A stretch of DNA of 12,483 bases, taken from NCBI GenBank assembly GCA_031384695.1, contig JANNAV010000153.1, positions 1 through 12,483 on the forward strand, given 5' to 3'. Of the stretch, positions 7,026 through 12,483 are shown piece by piece. A program made the translations under genes and the position numbers. How positions within the stretch are numbered: position 1 is the stretch's first letter; the number at the start of each line of letters is the position of its first letter. Origin of the DNA: JANNAV01 sp031384695. GTDB lineage: Bacteria; Pseudomonadota; Alphaproteobacteria; Rhodobacterales; Rhodobacteraceae. Below the pieces are notes generated by a model. The model made no database searches and was not told the origin of the DNA. It saw only the letters and a program-made list of their open reading frames with translations.

Positions 7026-7916
7026 ATGGACGTTAGACAGGCCAACCTGCGCGGCAGCCTGTTCATGACTGCCGCGATGGCGGGTTTTGCGGTTGAGGAC
7101 ATGTTCCTGAAATCGGCTGCCCGCAGTCTGCCTCTGGGCGAGGTGATGCTCGGGATCGGCCTGTTGGGCATCCTGGCCTTTGCCCTGATCGCGCGCGGGC
7201 GGGGCGAGGCGGCGTTTCCCCGCGCCATAGCCTCGCGCACCATGGCTGTCCGTTCGGGTTTCGAGCTTGCGGGGCGGCTGTTTTATACGCTGGCGGTGGC
7301 GCTGACGCCGCTGGCCACCGCCTCGGCCATCCTGCAAGCCACGCCGCTGGTGGTGCTTTCGGGGGCGGCGCTGATCTTTGGCGAAAAGGTGGGCTGGCCG
7401 CGCTGGCTGGCGGTGGGCCTCGGGTTTGCGGGGGTGCTGATCATCCTGCGCCCCGGACTTTCCGGCTTCAACGCGCTGTCACTGCTGGCTGTGGCGGGGA
7501 TGATCGGCTTTGCCGGCCGCGATCTTGCCACCCGTTCCGCACCGCCCGCGCTGTCCAATGCCCAGCTTGGGGTGTTGGGTTTCACGGTTCTTACCCTGAG
7601 CGGCGCGCTCATTCTGGCCCATAGCGGCGGCGCGCATCTGCCGGGGCCCGTGGCCGCCCTGCAAACCGGCCTTGCTGCGCTGTTCGGCATCAGCGCCTAC
7701 GCCGCCCTTACCGCCGCCATGCGCACGGGCGAGGTTTCGGTGGTCACCCCGTTCCGCTATACAAGGCTGCTGTTCGCGCTGATCTTCGCCGTCGCGGTGT
7801 TCGGCGAGCGGCCAGATGCCGCCACGCTGGCCGGTTCCGCCCTGATCGTGGCCTCGGGCGTCTATACCCTCACCCGCAGCCGCGCGAAAATCACCGCTCC
7901 GACGCGAATCACCTGA
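7026..7916 (+). CDS. EamA/DMT family permease (second copy)
   Basis: A 296-residue membrane protein of the drug/metabolite transporter superfamily with about ten hydrophobic segments. The first EamA half ends with FGEKVGWPRWLAVGLGFAG then VLIILRPG (about 118-144). The second ends with FGERPDAATLAGSALIVASGVYTL (about 259-282); these are the usual EamA repeat endings. The ATG at 7026 (MDVRQANLRGSLFM) gives a conventional basic N-terminus. An upstream in-frame ATG at 6987 would add 13 Arg-rich residues. Neither start has a strong ribosome site, so the choice rests on protein character. It follows dapA on the same strand and may be in its transcript. It is a different subfamily from the copy at 3018-3881 although the motifs match. 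The substrate is unknown. Confidence 0.88.
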   Translation: MDVRQANLRGSLFMTAAMAGFAVEDMFLKSAARSLPLGEVMLGIGLLGILAFALIARGRGEAAFPRAIASRTMAVRSGFELAGRLFYTLAVALTPLATASAILQATPLVVLSGAALIFGEKVGWPRWLAVGLGFAGVLIILRPGLSGFNALSLLAVAGMIGFAGRDLATRSAPPALSNAQLGVLGFTVLTLSGALILAHSGGAHLPGPVAALQTGLAALFGISAYAALTAAMRTGEVSVVTPFRYTRLLFALIFAVAVFGERPDAATLAGSALIVASGVYTLTRSRAKITAPTRIT

Positions 7917-7938
7917 CCACAAGCCCGGCGATTGTTGC

Positions 7939-7953
7939 TTAACGCAGGTTTAA
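7939..7953. promoter_or_regulatory. CtrA-like site TTAA-N7-TTAA
   Basis: TTAA (7939-7942), seven bases, TTAA (7950-7953) exactly match the palindromic box bound by the alphaproteobacterial cell-cycle regulator CtrA. It is the only such match I found in the window. It lies 170 bp upstream of the Hint-protein ATG, in an intergenic region that also has a further TTAAC half-site at 8103-8107. Binding is inferred, not shown. Confidence 0.45.
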
Positions 7954-8065
7954 TGCCGCCCCGAACCGGCGACATCACAGCAGCACCCCGCGCCTTCGTT
8001 TCCGCGCCAGAAACACTGCCGCCGCCACGCCGCAGACAAGACCAAAAAACGGCAAAATTCGGGTG

Positions 8066-8080
8066 CTTATGGGGCATAAG
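8066..8080. repeat. Small inverted repeat CTTATG-GGG-CATAAG
   Basis: A 6-bp perfect inverted repeat with a 3-base centre lies about 42 bp before the Hint-protein start codon. The position suits an operator or a small leader hairpin. It could also be chance. Confidence 0.35.
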
Positions 8081-8122
8081 GTCATCAAGGCCGCCACATA
8101 AGTTAACCCGGAGGTTCCCACC

Positions 8123-8728
8123 ATGTTCATGCAAGATTTCACCCGCACCACCGCCGCCGCCGCCATCACCCCGGTGGCCCTTTTGATGGCCCCCGCCACC
8201 TCGGGGTTTACCGCAGGCACGCTGGTGGAAACTGCCACGGGCTGGCAGCCGGTTGAAACGGTGACGCTTGGCACGAAGCTGCACACCGTTGATGGCGGCC
8301 TTGCCCGTGTCCTTGGGCTTGATCGCCGCATCCTGCGCCCCGAAGCGGGGACGGCGCTGATCCGGGTGCAGGGCGGCAGCCATGATGCCTGTTCAGATCT
8401 GGCGCTGATGCCGGGCCAGCATCTGCTGATCGACACGCTGGGCGATCCGGAATATCCCGATGATATCGCGGTGCTGATCCCCGCCGCCGCCCTGATCGGC
8501 CGCCACGGCGCCGGCCGCCTGTTTCCGGCCAGCGCGGTCGAGGTCATCACCCCGATGTTTGCCGAGGAAGAAGTGGTCTGGGCCAATTCCGGGATGCAGC
8601 TTTACTGCCCCGCCATCACCACCGGCGCGGGCCGGCGCCCGGCCTCGGATTTCTTCACCCGGCTTGAGACCGCCGCCGCCCGCACCCTGCTGGCGCGCCG
8701 CGATCTGCGCCTGCGCCGCGCCGCCTGA
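8123..8728 (+). CDS. Hint-fold domain protein lacking the nucleophilic Cys
   Basis: A 201-residue protein with a Hedgehog/intein-type (Hint) fold from about residue 28 to 165. The domain opens with GFTAGTLVETATGWQPVETV (28-47), where FTAGT and the following G..PVE pattern are diagnostic. It continues through LMPGQHLLID, the conserved His-bearing block, and ends near VVWANSGMQLYCPA. Self-splicing Hint domains begin with Cys or Ser in place of Gly28, so autocatalysis by the usual route looks lost. Similar Hint-domain proteins are common in Rhodobacteraceae, with unknown role (recollection). The first 27 residues are mildly hydrophobic but not a convincing signal peptide. The C-terminus is Arg-rich. 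GGAGG at 8110-8114 supports the ATG at 8123; a second ATG at 8129 is possible. smpB follows after 40 bp. Confidence 0.8.
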   Translation: MFMQDFTRTTAAAAITPVALLMAPATSGFTAGTLVETATGWQPVETVTLGTKLHTVDGGLARVLGLDRRILRPEAGTALIRVQGGSHDACSDLALMPGQHLLIDTLGDPEYPDDIAVLIPAAALIGRHGAGRLFPASAVEVITPMFAEEEVVWANSGMQLYCPAITTGAGRRPASDFFTRLETAAARTLLARRDLRLRRAA

Positions 8729-8768
8729 TCTGGACTTTGCCCGGCTCAACGCCTATCTGGGGCGGATC

Positions 8769-9245
8769 ATGGTGGAAAAATCCGATCCCAACTCCAAGCT
8801 GATCGCCGAAAACCGGCGCGCGCGGTTCGATTATCACATCGACAGCGATATCGAGGCGGGGATCATGCTGCTCGGCTCGGAAGTGAAATCGCTGCGACAG
8901 GGTGGGTCGAACATCGCCGAAAGCTATGCCTCGGTTGAGGGGGGCGAGTTGTGGTTGATCAACGGCTACATAGCGCCCTACAAACAGGCGAAAACCTGGG
9001 GCCACGATGAACGGCGCCGCCGCAAGCTTTTGGTTTCAAAGAAGGAACTTTCGCGCCTATGGAATGCGGTTGGCCGTGAAGGCATGACGATCGTGCCGAT
9101 GAAGATGTATTTCAATGACCGTGGCACGGTGAAGTTGAAGATCGGCATCGCCAAGGGCAAGAAGCAGGCCGACAAGCGCGCCACCGAAGCCGCCCGCGAC
9201 TGGAACCGCCAGAAAGCCCGGCTGATGAAGCAGAACAATCAGTAA
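8769..9245 (+). CDS. smpB: SsrA-binding protein SmpB
   Basis: Partner protein of tmRNA in trans-translation: it binds the tRNA-like domain of SsrA RNA and places it in the A site of stalled ribosomes. The 158-residue length is typical. Diagnostic stretches are LIAENRRARFDYHI (11-24), GIMLLGSEVKSLRQG (31-45), YIAPYKQAKTWGHDERRRRKLL (67-88) and the basic tail AKGKKQADKRATEAARDW (128-145), which enters the mRNA channel in characterised homologues. The ATG at 8769 (MVEKSDPNSK) was chosen because homology starts there. The open frame upstream overlaps the Hint gene and is low-complexity. GGGGCGG just upstream is the only ribosome-site candidate. The tmRNA gene itself is not in the window. Confidence 0.96.
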   Translation: MVEKSDPNSKLIAENRRARFDYHIDSDIEAGIMLLGSEVKSLRQGGSNIAESYASVEGGELWLINGYIAPYKQAKTWGHDERRRRKLLVSKKELSRLWNAVGREGMTIVPMKMYFNDRGTVKLKIGIAKGKKQADKRATEAARDWNRQKARLMKQNNQ

Positions 9246-9378
9246 CCAGCGGAATTTGTTGCCGAACGGTGAACAATCAGGCAAACTTCCCCTTACGCGC
9301 CGCAGTGCCAGGCAGTCTTGTGAGCGCGCGAAGCCATCCGGGAAAATCCGGAGGCGATTGTCAAAGGGAACAGTCAGA

Positions 9379-9678
9379 ATGAATATGGACCTTATCATCC
9401 AACTTGTGGCGGGCCTGATCGGCGGTAACGCCGCAGGTGCGGTGCTGAAAAACCTCAGCCTCGGCACCTTGGGCAACTCGATTGCCGGTGTGCTGGGCGG
9501 CGGTGTCGGTGGCCAGTTGCTGGCCATGCTGACCGGCGCCGGTGCCGCGGGTGCAACAGCGGCGGCGGGCGGCCTTGATATCGGCTCCATCGTCACCTCG
9601 CTCGCCTCGGGCGGGGTCGGCGGCGGCGTGTTGATGGCGGTAGCGGGCATGCTCAAGGGCATGATGGCCAAGACCTGA
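9379..9678 (+). CDS. Small glycine-rich hydrophobic protein, function unknown
   Basis: A 99-residue protein made almost wholly of small and hydrophobic residues. It opens with an amphipathic or membrane-like segment MNMDLIIQLVAGLIGG, then NAAGAVLKNLSLGTLGNSIAG, a run of glycine-zipper-like spacing (GVLGGGVGGQLLAM, about 37-50), an Ala/Gly linker (51-65), and a second hydrophobic half ending in Lys residues. This suggests one to three packed membrane helices. AGGGAA at 9365-9370 with 8-nt spacing supports the ATG at 9379. In-frame sequence upstream is Arg-rich and unlike a protein N-terminus of this kind. I recall similar conserved hypothetical proteins in alphaproteobacteria but cannot assign a function. 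It lies 133 bp after smpB; that gap shows no clear feature. Confidence 0.75.
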   Translation: MNMDLIIQLVAGLIGGNAAGAVLKNLSLGTLGNSIAGVLGGGVGGQLLAMLTGAGAAGATAAAGGLDIGSIVTSLASGGVGGGVLMAVAGMLKGMMAKT

Positions 9679-9741
9679 TCAGACCACAGGGCAACGCGAC
9701 GAGCAGGTGCGGCTTGATGGAACCACGCAGCGCCTGCTGCA

Positions 9742-9762
9742 GACAATTCACCTGAAATTGTC
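9742..9762. repeat. AT-rich inverted repeat GACAATT-N7-AATTGTC
   Basis: The seven-base arms 9742-9748 and 9756-9762 are exactly complementary around CACCTGA. The AT-rich arms stand out in GC-rich DNA. This spaced palindrome resembles a dimeric regulator site more than a terminator. Confidence 0.5.
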
Positions 9763-9799
9763 CCCCCGCTTCTTCATTGCCCAAATATCCCACGGGGGT

Positions 9800-9824
9800 G
9801 CGGGGGTGTGAAACCCCCGCTTTT
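9800..9824 (+). terminator. Probable intrinsic terminator
   Basis: The first hairpin of the tandem set, an 8-bp stem with a 5-nt loop, is followed directly by TTTT (9821-9824). It would end transcription of the upstream glycine-rich gene before the sulfurtransferase operon. Confidence 0.5.
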
Positions 9825-9893
9825 AAGCAATGGTTGCGGGGGCGCGAGTCCCCCGCCCTTAAGCAGTGGGTGCGGGGGGGCTGCGTCCCCCGC
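9800..9893. repeat. Three tandem 36-bp hairpin repeats
   Basis: Three GC-rich hairpins recur at exactly 36 bp: 9800-9820 (8-bp stem GCGGGGGT, 5-nt loop), 9836-9856 (7-bp stem GCGGGGG, 7-nt loop) and 9872-9893 (7-bp stem, 8-nt loop). The linkers are alike: TTTTAAGCAATGGTT and CCTTAAGCAGTGGGT. Loop sequences differ while stems are kept, which points to selection or copying of the hairpin form. Confidence 0.85.
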
Positions 9894-10007
9894 TCTTTAC
9901 AACCGATGCACCGCCGCGCGGTTTTACCCCCACCCACCCCCCGCCTGCATCTTGCTTGCCTCTGCCCGAAAGGGTACTGCATCGGCATCGCCTTGCAGGA
10001 GCATCCC

Positions 10008-10862
10008 ATGCCTTTCCTTGATGATCCCAGAACTCTGGTGTCCACCGACTGGCTGGCGGCCCACCTGAAAGACCCCGACCTGCGGCTGATCGACGCCAGC
10101 TGGTATCTGCCCGACGCCGGCCGCAGCGCGCTTGCCGAATACCATGCCGCCCATGTCCCCGGCGCGCGGTTCTTCGATCTGGACGAGATCGCCGACACCC
10201 GCTCAGCCCTGCCCCACATGGCCCCGCCGCCGGAAAAGTTCATCAGCCGTATGCGGGCGATGGGCATTGGCGACGGCCATCAGGTGGTGGTCTACGATGG
10301 CGCGGGCCTGTTTTCTGCCGCCCGCGTGTGGTGGACCTTCCGGCTGATGGGCAAGTTCGATGTGGCGGTGCTGGACGGCGGCTTGCCCAAATGGCGCGCC
10401 GAGAACCGCGAGACCGAGGATATGCCCCCGGTGCTGCGCGACCGCCACATCACGGTGTCGCGGCAGAACCACCTGATCAAGGATGTGACCCAAGTGGCGC
10501 ATGCCGCCAAACTGCGCGAGGCCGAGATCATCGACGCCCGCGCCGCCCCCCGCTTTCGCGGCGAGATGCCCGAGCCGCGCCCCGGCCTGCGCGCGGGCCA
10601 CATTCCCGGCGCCAAAAACGTGCCCTACGCCAGCCTGCTGAACCCCGATGGCACGCTGAAACCCGCGCCCGAGTTGCGCGCGGTGTTCGAGGCGGCGGGG
10701 GTGAACCTCGCCAAACCCGCCATCACCTCCTGCGGCTCGGGCGTCACCGCCGCCGTGCTGTCGCTGGCGCTGGAGCGGATCGGCCACAGGAACCACGCGC
10801 TTTATGATGGCTCCTGGGCCGAGTGGGGCATGTACCCGGACCTTGACATAGCGAAAGGCTGA
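10008..10862 (+). CDS. sseA: 3-mercaptopyruvate sulfurtransferase
   Basis: Two-domain rhodanese-type enzyme that moves sulfur from 3-mercaptopyruvate to an acceptor thiol or cyanide, leaving pyruvate. The 284-residue length is typical of SseA. The inactive N-terminal rhodanese domain includes LIDASWYLP (27-35), AEYHAAHVPGARFFDLDEIAD (43-63) and VVVYDGAGLFSAARVWW (93-109). The catalytic C-terminal domain has IIDARAAPRFRGE (174-186), GHIPGAKNVPY (197-207) and the active loop SCGSGVTA with Cys242. A GVTA-type loop is the mercaptopyruvate version; thiosulfate rhodaneses have a different loop. AGGAG at 9997-10001 fixes the ATG at 10008. Upstream in-frame codons run through the hairpin repeats and are not credible. 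Four bases separate it from the aminotransferase gene, so they form an operon. Confidence 0.94.
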   Translation: MPFLDDPRTLVSTDWLAAHLKDPDLRLIDASWYLPDAGRSALAEYHAAHVPGARFFDLDEIADTRSALPHMAPPPEKFISRMRAMGIGDGHQVVVYDGAGLFSAARVWWTFRLMGKFDVAVLDGGLPKWRAENRETEDMPPVLRDRHITVSRQNHLIKDVTQVAHAAKLREAEIIDARAAPRFRGEMPEPRPGLRAGHIPGAKNVPYASLLNPDGTLKPAPELRAVFEAAGVNLAKPAITSCGSGVTAAVLSLALERIGHRNHALYDGSWAEWGMYPDLDIAKG

Positions 10863-10866
10863 ACCG

Positions 10867-12045
10867 ATGTTTGATGCCCTGAACCCCCAGCCGCAGGACA
10901 AGATCCTCGCCCTGATCCAGATGTTCAAGGATGATCCGCGCGACGGCAAGATCGACCTCGGGGTTGGCGTCTACAAGGATGCCACCGGCGCGACGCCAGT
11001 GATGCGCGCGGTCAAAGCCGCCGAACAGCGCCTTGTCGATGGGCAAACCACCAAGGCCTATACCACGCTGGCCGGTGATCCCGCCTTCAACGCCGCCGCC
11101 TGCCGCATGATCCTCGCGGAGGCGGCAGGCACTGATCGCACGGCCTCGGTCGGCACCCCCGGCGGCACCGGGGCCATCCGTCAGGCGTTCGAGCTGATCC
11201 GCATGGCCAATCCCACGGCCACCGTCTGGCTGTCGAACCCCACATGGCCGAACCACCCGTCGATCCTGAAATACCTGAAAATGCCGATGGCCGAGTACCG
11301 ATACTTTGACGACCAGACCCGGGGTGTCGATATCACAGGCCTGCTGGCCGATCTGGCGGGCGTCAAACCCGGCGATGTGGTGCTGCTGCACGGCTGCTGC
11401 CACAACCCCACCGGCGCAAATCTGACCATGGCCGAGTGGCATCAGGTGGCCGATCTGCTGGAGGCCAAAGCGGCCATCCCCTTCATCGACCTTGCCTATC
11501 AGGGTTTTGGCGATGGGCTGGAGGCCGATTGCGCCCCCACAAGGATGATCGCGGCGCGTTTCCCCGAAGTGCTGATCGCCGCCTCCTGTTCCAAGAACTT
11601 CGGCATCTACCGCGAGCGGACGGGCGTGTTGATCGCCCTGACACAGCCCGCCCGCCGCGCGGTTGTGCAGGCCAACCTCGCCTTCCTGAACCGGCAGAAC
11701 TACTCTTTCCCGCCCGATCACGGCGCGCGCGTTGTCACCACCATTCTGGAAGACGCGGCTCTGACCGCCGACTGGCAGGCCGAATTGGAAGATATCCGGC
11801 TTTCGATGCTGGCCCTGCGCCGGGCGCTGGCGGATGCGCTGCGGCTTGCCACCAATTCGAGCCATTATGATTTCATCGCCGATCACCGGGGAATGTTTTC
11901 GCGCCTTGGGTTAAGCGAAGCACAGGTCGAGGTGCTGCGGTTGCAGCATGGCATCTACATGGTCTCGGACAGCCGCATCAACATCGCAGGGCTGAACGCC
12001 CGGACCGTGCCGATATTGGCGGCTGCCATTGCCAAACTTGGCTGA
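10867..12045 (+). CDS. Class I aspartate/aromatic aminotransferase (AspC/TyrB type)
   Basis: PLP enzyme of aminotransferase subgroup I-alpha, exchanging the amino groups of aspartate or aromatic amino acids with 2-oxoglutarate. The 392 residues show the substrate and cofactor motifs in order: IDLGVGVYKD (29-38), TPGGTGA (97-103), SNPTWPNH with the stacking Trp127 (123-130), HGCCHNPTG with Asn180 (175-183), FIDLAYQGFG with Asp208 and Tyr211, SCSKNFGIYRERTG with the Schiff-base Lys243 (240-253), GMFSRLG (342-348) and SDSRIN with the carboxylate-binding Arg370. AAAGG at 10854-10858 is the ribosome site. aspC and tyrB types cannot be separated by eye. Its pairing with mercaptopyruvate sulfurtransferase suggests it may also transaminate cysteine, as some aspartate aminotransferases do. 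Confidence 0.94.
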   Translation: MFDALNPQPQDKILALIQMFKDDPRDGKIDLGVGVYKDATGATPVMRAVKAAEQRLVDGQTTKAYTTLAGDPAFNAAACRMILAEAAGTDRTASVGTPGGTGAIRQAFELIRMANPTATVWLSNPTWPNHPSILKYLKMPMAEYRYFDDQTRGVDITGLLADLAGVKPGDVVLLHGCCHNPTGANLTMAEWHQVADLLEAKAAIPFIDLAYQGFGDGLEADCAPTRMIAARFPEVLIAASCSKNFGIYRERTGVLIALTQPARRAVVQANLAFLNRQNYSFPPDHGARVVTTILEDAALTADWQAELEDIRLSMLALRRALADALRLATNSSHYDFIADHRGMFSRLGLSEAQVEVLRLQHGIYMVSDSRINIAGLNARTVPILAAAIAKLG

Positions 12046-12064
12046 ACGCCACCAGAACGACAAC

Positions 12065-12091
12065 CGGCCCGCAGGGTGATCCTGCGGGCCG
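12065..12091. terminator. Bidirectional terminator hairpin
   Basis: A perfect 11-bp stem CGGCCCGCAGG / CCTGCGGGCCG closes a 5-nt loop (GTGAT). It sits 20 bp after the aminotransferase stop and 60 bp after the end of the convergent ammonium-transporter gene. No clean U-run follows on the plus strand; the minus strand continues with the moderately T-rich GTTGTCGTTCTGG. It could serve both genes. Confidence 0.75.
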
Positions 12092-12150
12092 ATGCCATTC
12101 TGCCAGTGGAGGGAGAAGCCGCTGGCGTCGTTGGTTGCAAGGCGCTTCGC

Positions 12151-12483
12151 TTACATGTTGTAGGCGCGCTCGCCATGTTCGGCCACATCAAGGCCTTCAC
12201 GCTCGATCTCGGGGGCAACCCGCAGGCCCATCGTCATGTCGATCAGCTTGTAGAGGATGAACGAGCCTGCGCCGCTGAACGCGAGGGTGAAGGCAACCGC
12301 CTTGACCTGCGCCATGAAGGCGGTGGCAAACACATAATCCGCGACCAGCAGCGCACCCGGTTGGGTGAGGTAATCGGGGATGCCCGCGCCCCCCAAAGCC
12401 GGGTTCACCAGAATGCCCGTGCCCAGCGCGCCGATGATCCCGCCCAGACCGTGGATGCCGAACACATCCAGACTGTCATCCAG
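12151..12483 (-). CDS. amt: Ammonium transporter Amt, C-terminal part (cut by window edge)
   Basis: The last 110 residues of an Amt/AmtB ammonium channel; the 5' part lies beyond the right edge. The frame is open to the last base, reading LDDSLDVFGIHGLGGIIGALGTG. The His of FGIHG corresponds to the second of the twin pore histidines (His318 in E. coli AmtB). Two further membrane segments follow (about ALLVADYVFATAFMAQV and AVAFTLAFSGAGSFILYKLI). The cytoplasmic tail then ends with EIEREGLDVAEHGERAYNM, the conserved region that contacts the PII protein GlnK in characterised transporters. This intact tail suggests normal nitrogen-dependent control by PII. A glnK gene would be expected upstream, outside the window. 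It converges on the aminotransferase gene with a hairpin between. Confidence 0.93.
   Translation of the reverse strand: MDDSLDVFGIHGLGGIIGALGTGILVNPALGGAGIPDYLTQPGALLVADYVFATAFMAQVKAVAFTLAFSGAGSFILYKLIDMTMGLRVAPEIEREGLDVAEHGERAYNM

Larger units (their letters stand above)
9679..10007. other. 329-bp intergenic region with hairpin cluster
   Basis: No gene is supported here. From left to right it holds a small hairpin GCAGC-GCCT-GCTGC (9727-9740), an AT-rich inverted repeat (9742-9762), three GC-rich hairpins at 36-bp spacing (9800-9893), a short ACCGC/GCGGT hairpin followed by TTT (9910-9922), a weak promoter candidate TTGCTT-N17-TACTGC (9952-9980), and the ribosome site AGGAG (9997-10001) of the next gene. 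Confidence 0.7.

Noticed and set aside
8559..8768. Longer SmpB start overlapping the Hint gene
   Set aside because: The added 70 residues are Pro/Ala/Arg-rich shadow sequence; SmpB homology and normal length start at 8769.
9800..9893. CRISPR array
   Set aside because: Only three units, no separate spacers, changes fall in the loops of hairpins, and no cas gene is present.
9777..10007. N-terminal extension of the sulfurtransferase through the hairpin repeats
   Set aside because: The TTG start and repeated KQW.RG peptides come from the 36-bp DNA repeat; AGGAG fixes the start at 10008.
10744..11886. Long minus-strand frame opposite the aminotransferase
   Set aside because: Shadow of a well-supported PLP enzyme; no family motif.
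1..12483. tRNA, rRNA, tmRNA, prophage or insertion sequence
   Set aside because: No cloverleaf, rRNA core, transposase or integrase motif was seen on either strand by eye.

Overview
The window is a G+C-rich stretch of bacterial chromosome. Gene content, codon use and family variants point to an alphaproteobacterium, most likely of the Rhodobacteraceae; this is inference from protein character, since no rRNA or other taxonomic marker is present. Twelve protein genes are supported. Eleven are complete, and the ammonium transporter is cut by the right edge. No tRNA, rRNA, CRISPR array, insertion sequence, integrase or phage gene was seen.

Layout. Left block: a perfect 20-bp inverted repeat (29-70); a P1-family (DmpA-like, S58) peptidase on the minus strand (100-1185); an FAD-dependent DAO-family oxidoreductase on the minus strand (1300-2310). 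The oxidoreductase is divergent, across only 48 bp, from mnmD (2359-3021, tRNA wobble-uridine methyltransferase). These two correspond to the two halves of the fused E. coli MnmC enzyme. An EamA/DMT permease (3018-3881) overlaps the end of mnmD by ATGA. Middle block: a periplasmic lytic transglycosylase on the minus strand (3908-5869) is divergent from dapA (6090-6965), and the intergenic region carries a 17-bp tandem repeat. A second EamA permease (7026-7916) follows dapA. Next come a CtrA-like palindromic site, a Hint-fold protein lacking the usual nucleophilic Cys (8123-8728), smpB (8769-9245) and a 99-residue glycine-rich protein (9379-9678). Right block: a 329-bp non-coding gap holds three GC-rich hairpins at an exact 36-bp period. 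It is followed by a two-gene operon of 3-mercaptopyruvate sulfurtransferase (10008-10862) and a class I aspartate/aromatic aminotransferase (10867-12045), a strong bidirectional hairpin, and the C-terminal end of an Amt ammonium transporter on the minus strand (12151-12483).

Functional themes. The oxidoreductase/mnmD pair suggests wobble-uridine modification. The slt/dapA pair concerns peptidoglycan turnover and precursor (diaminopimelate) supply. SmpB is the tmRNA partner in ribosome rescue. The sulfurtransferase and aminotransferase could together form a cysteine to 3-mercaptopyruvate to persulfide/pyruvate route. Most of the window is ordinary housekeeping chromosome. I see no clear undescribed multi-gene system. 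The points most worth a second look are the split, divergent MnmC-like pair, the Cys-less Hint protein next to a CtrA-like site, and the two tandem repeat elements.
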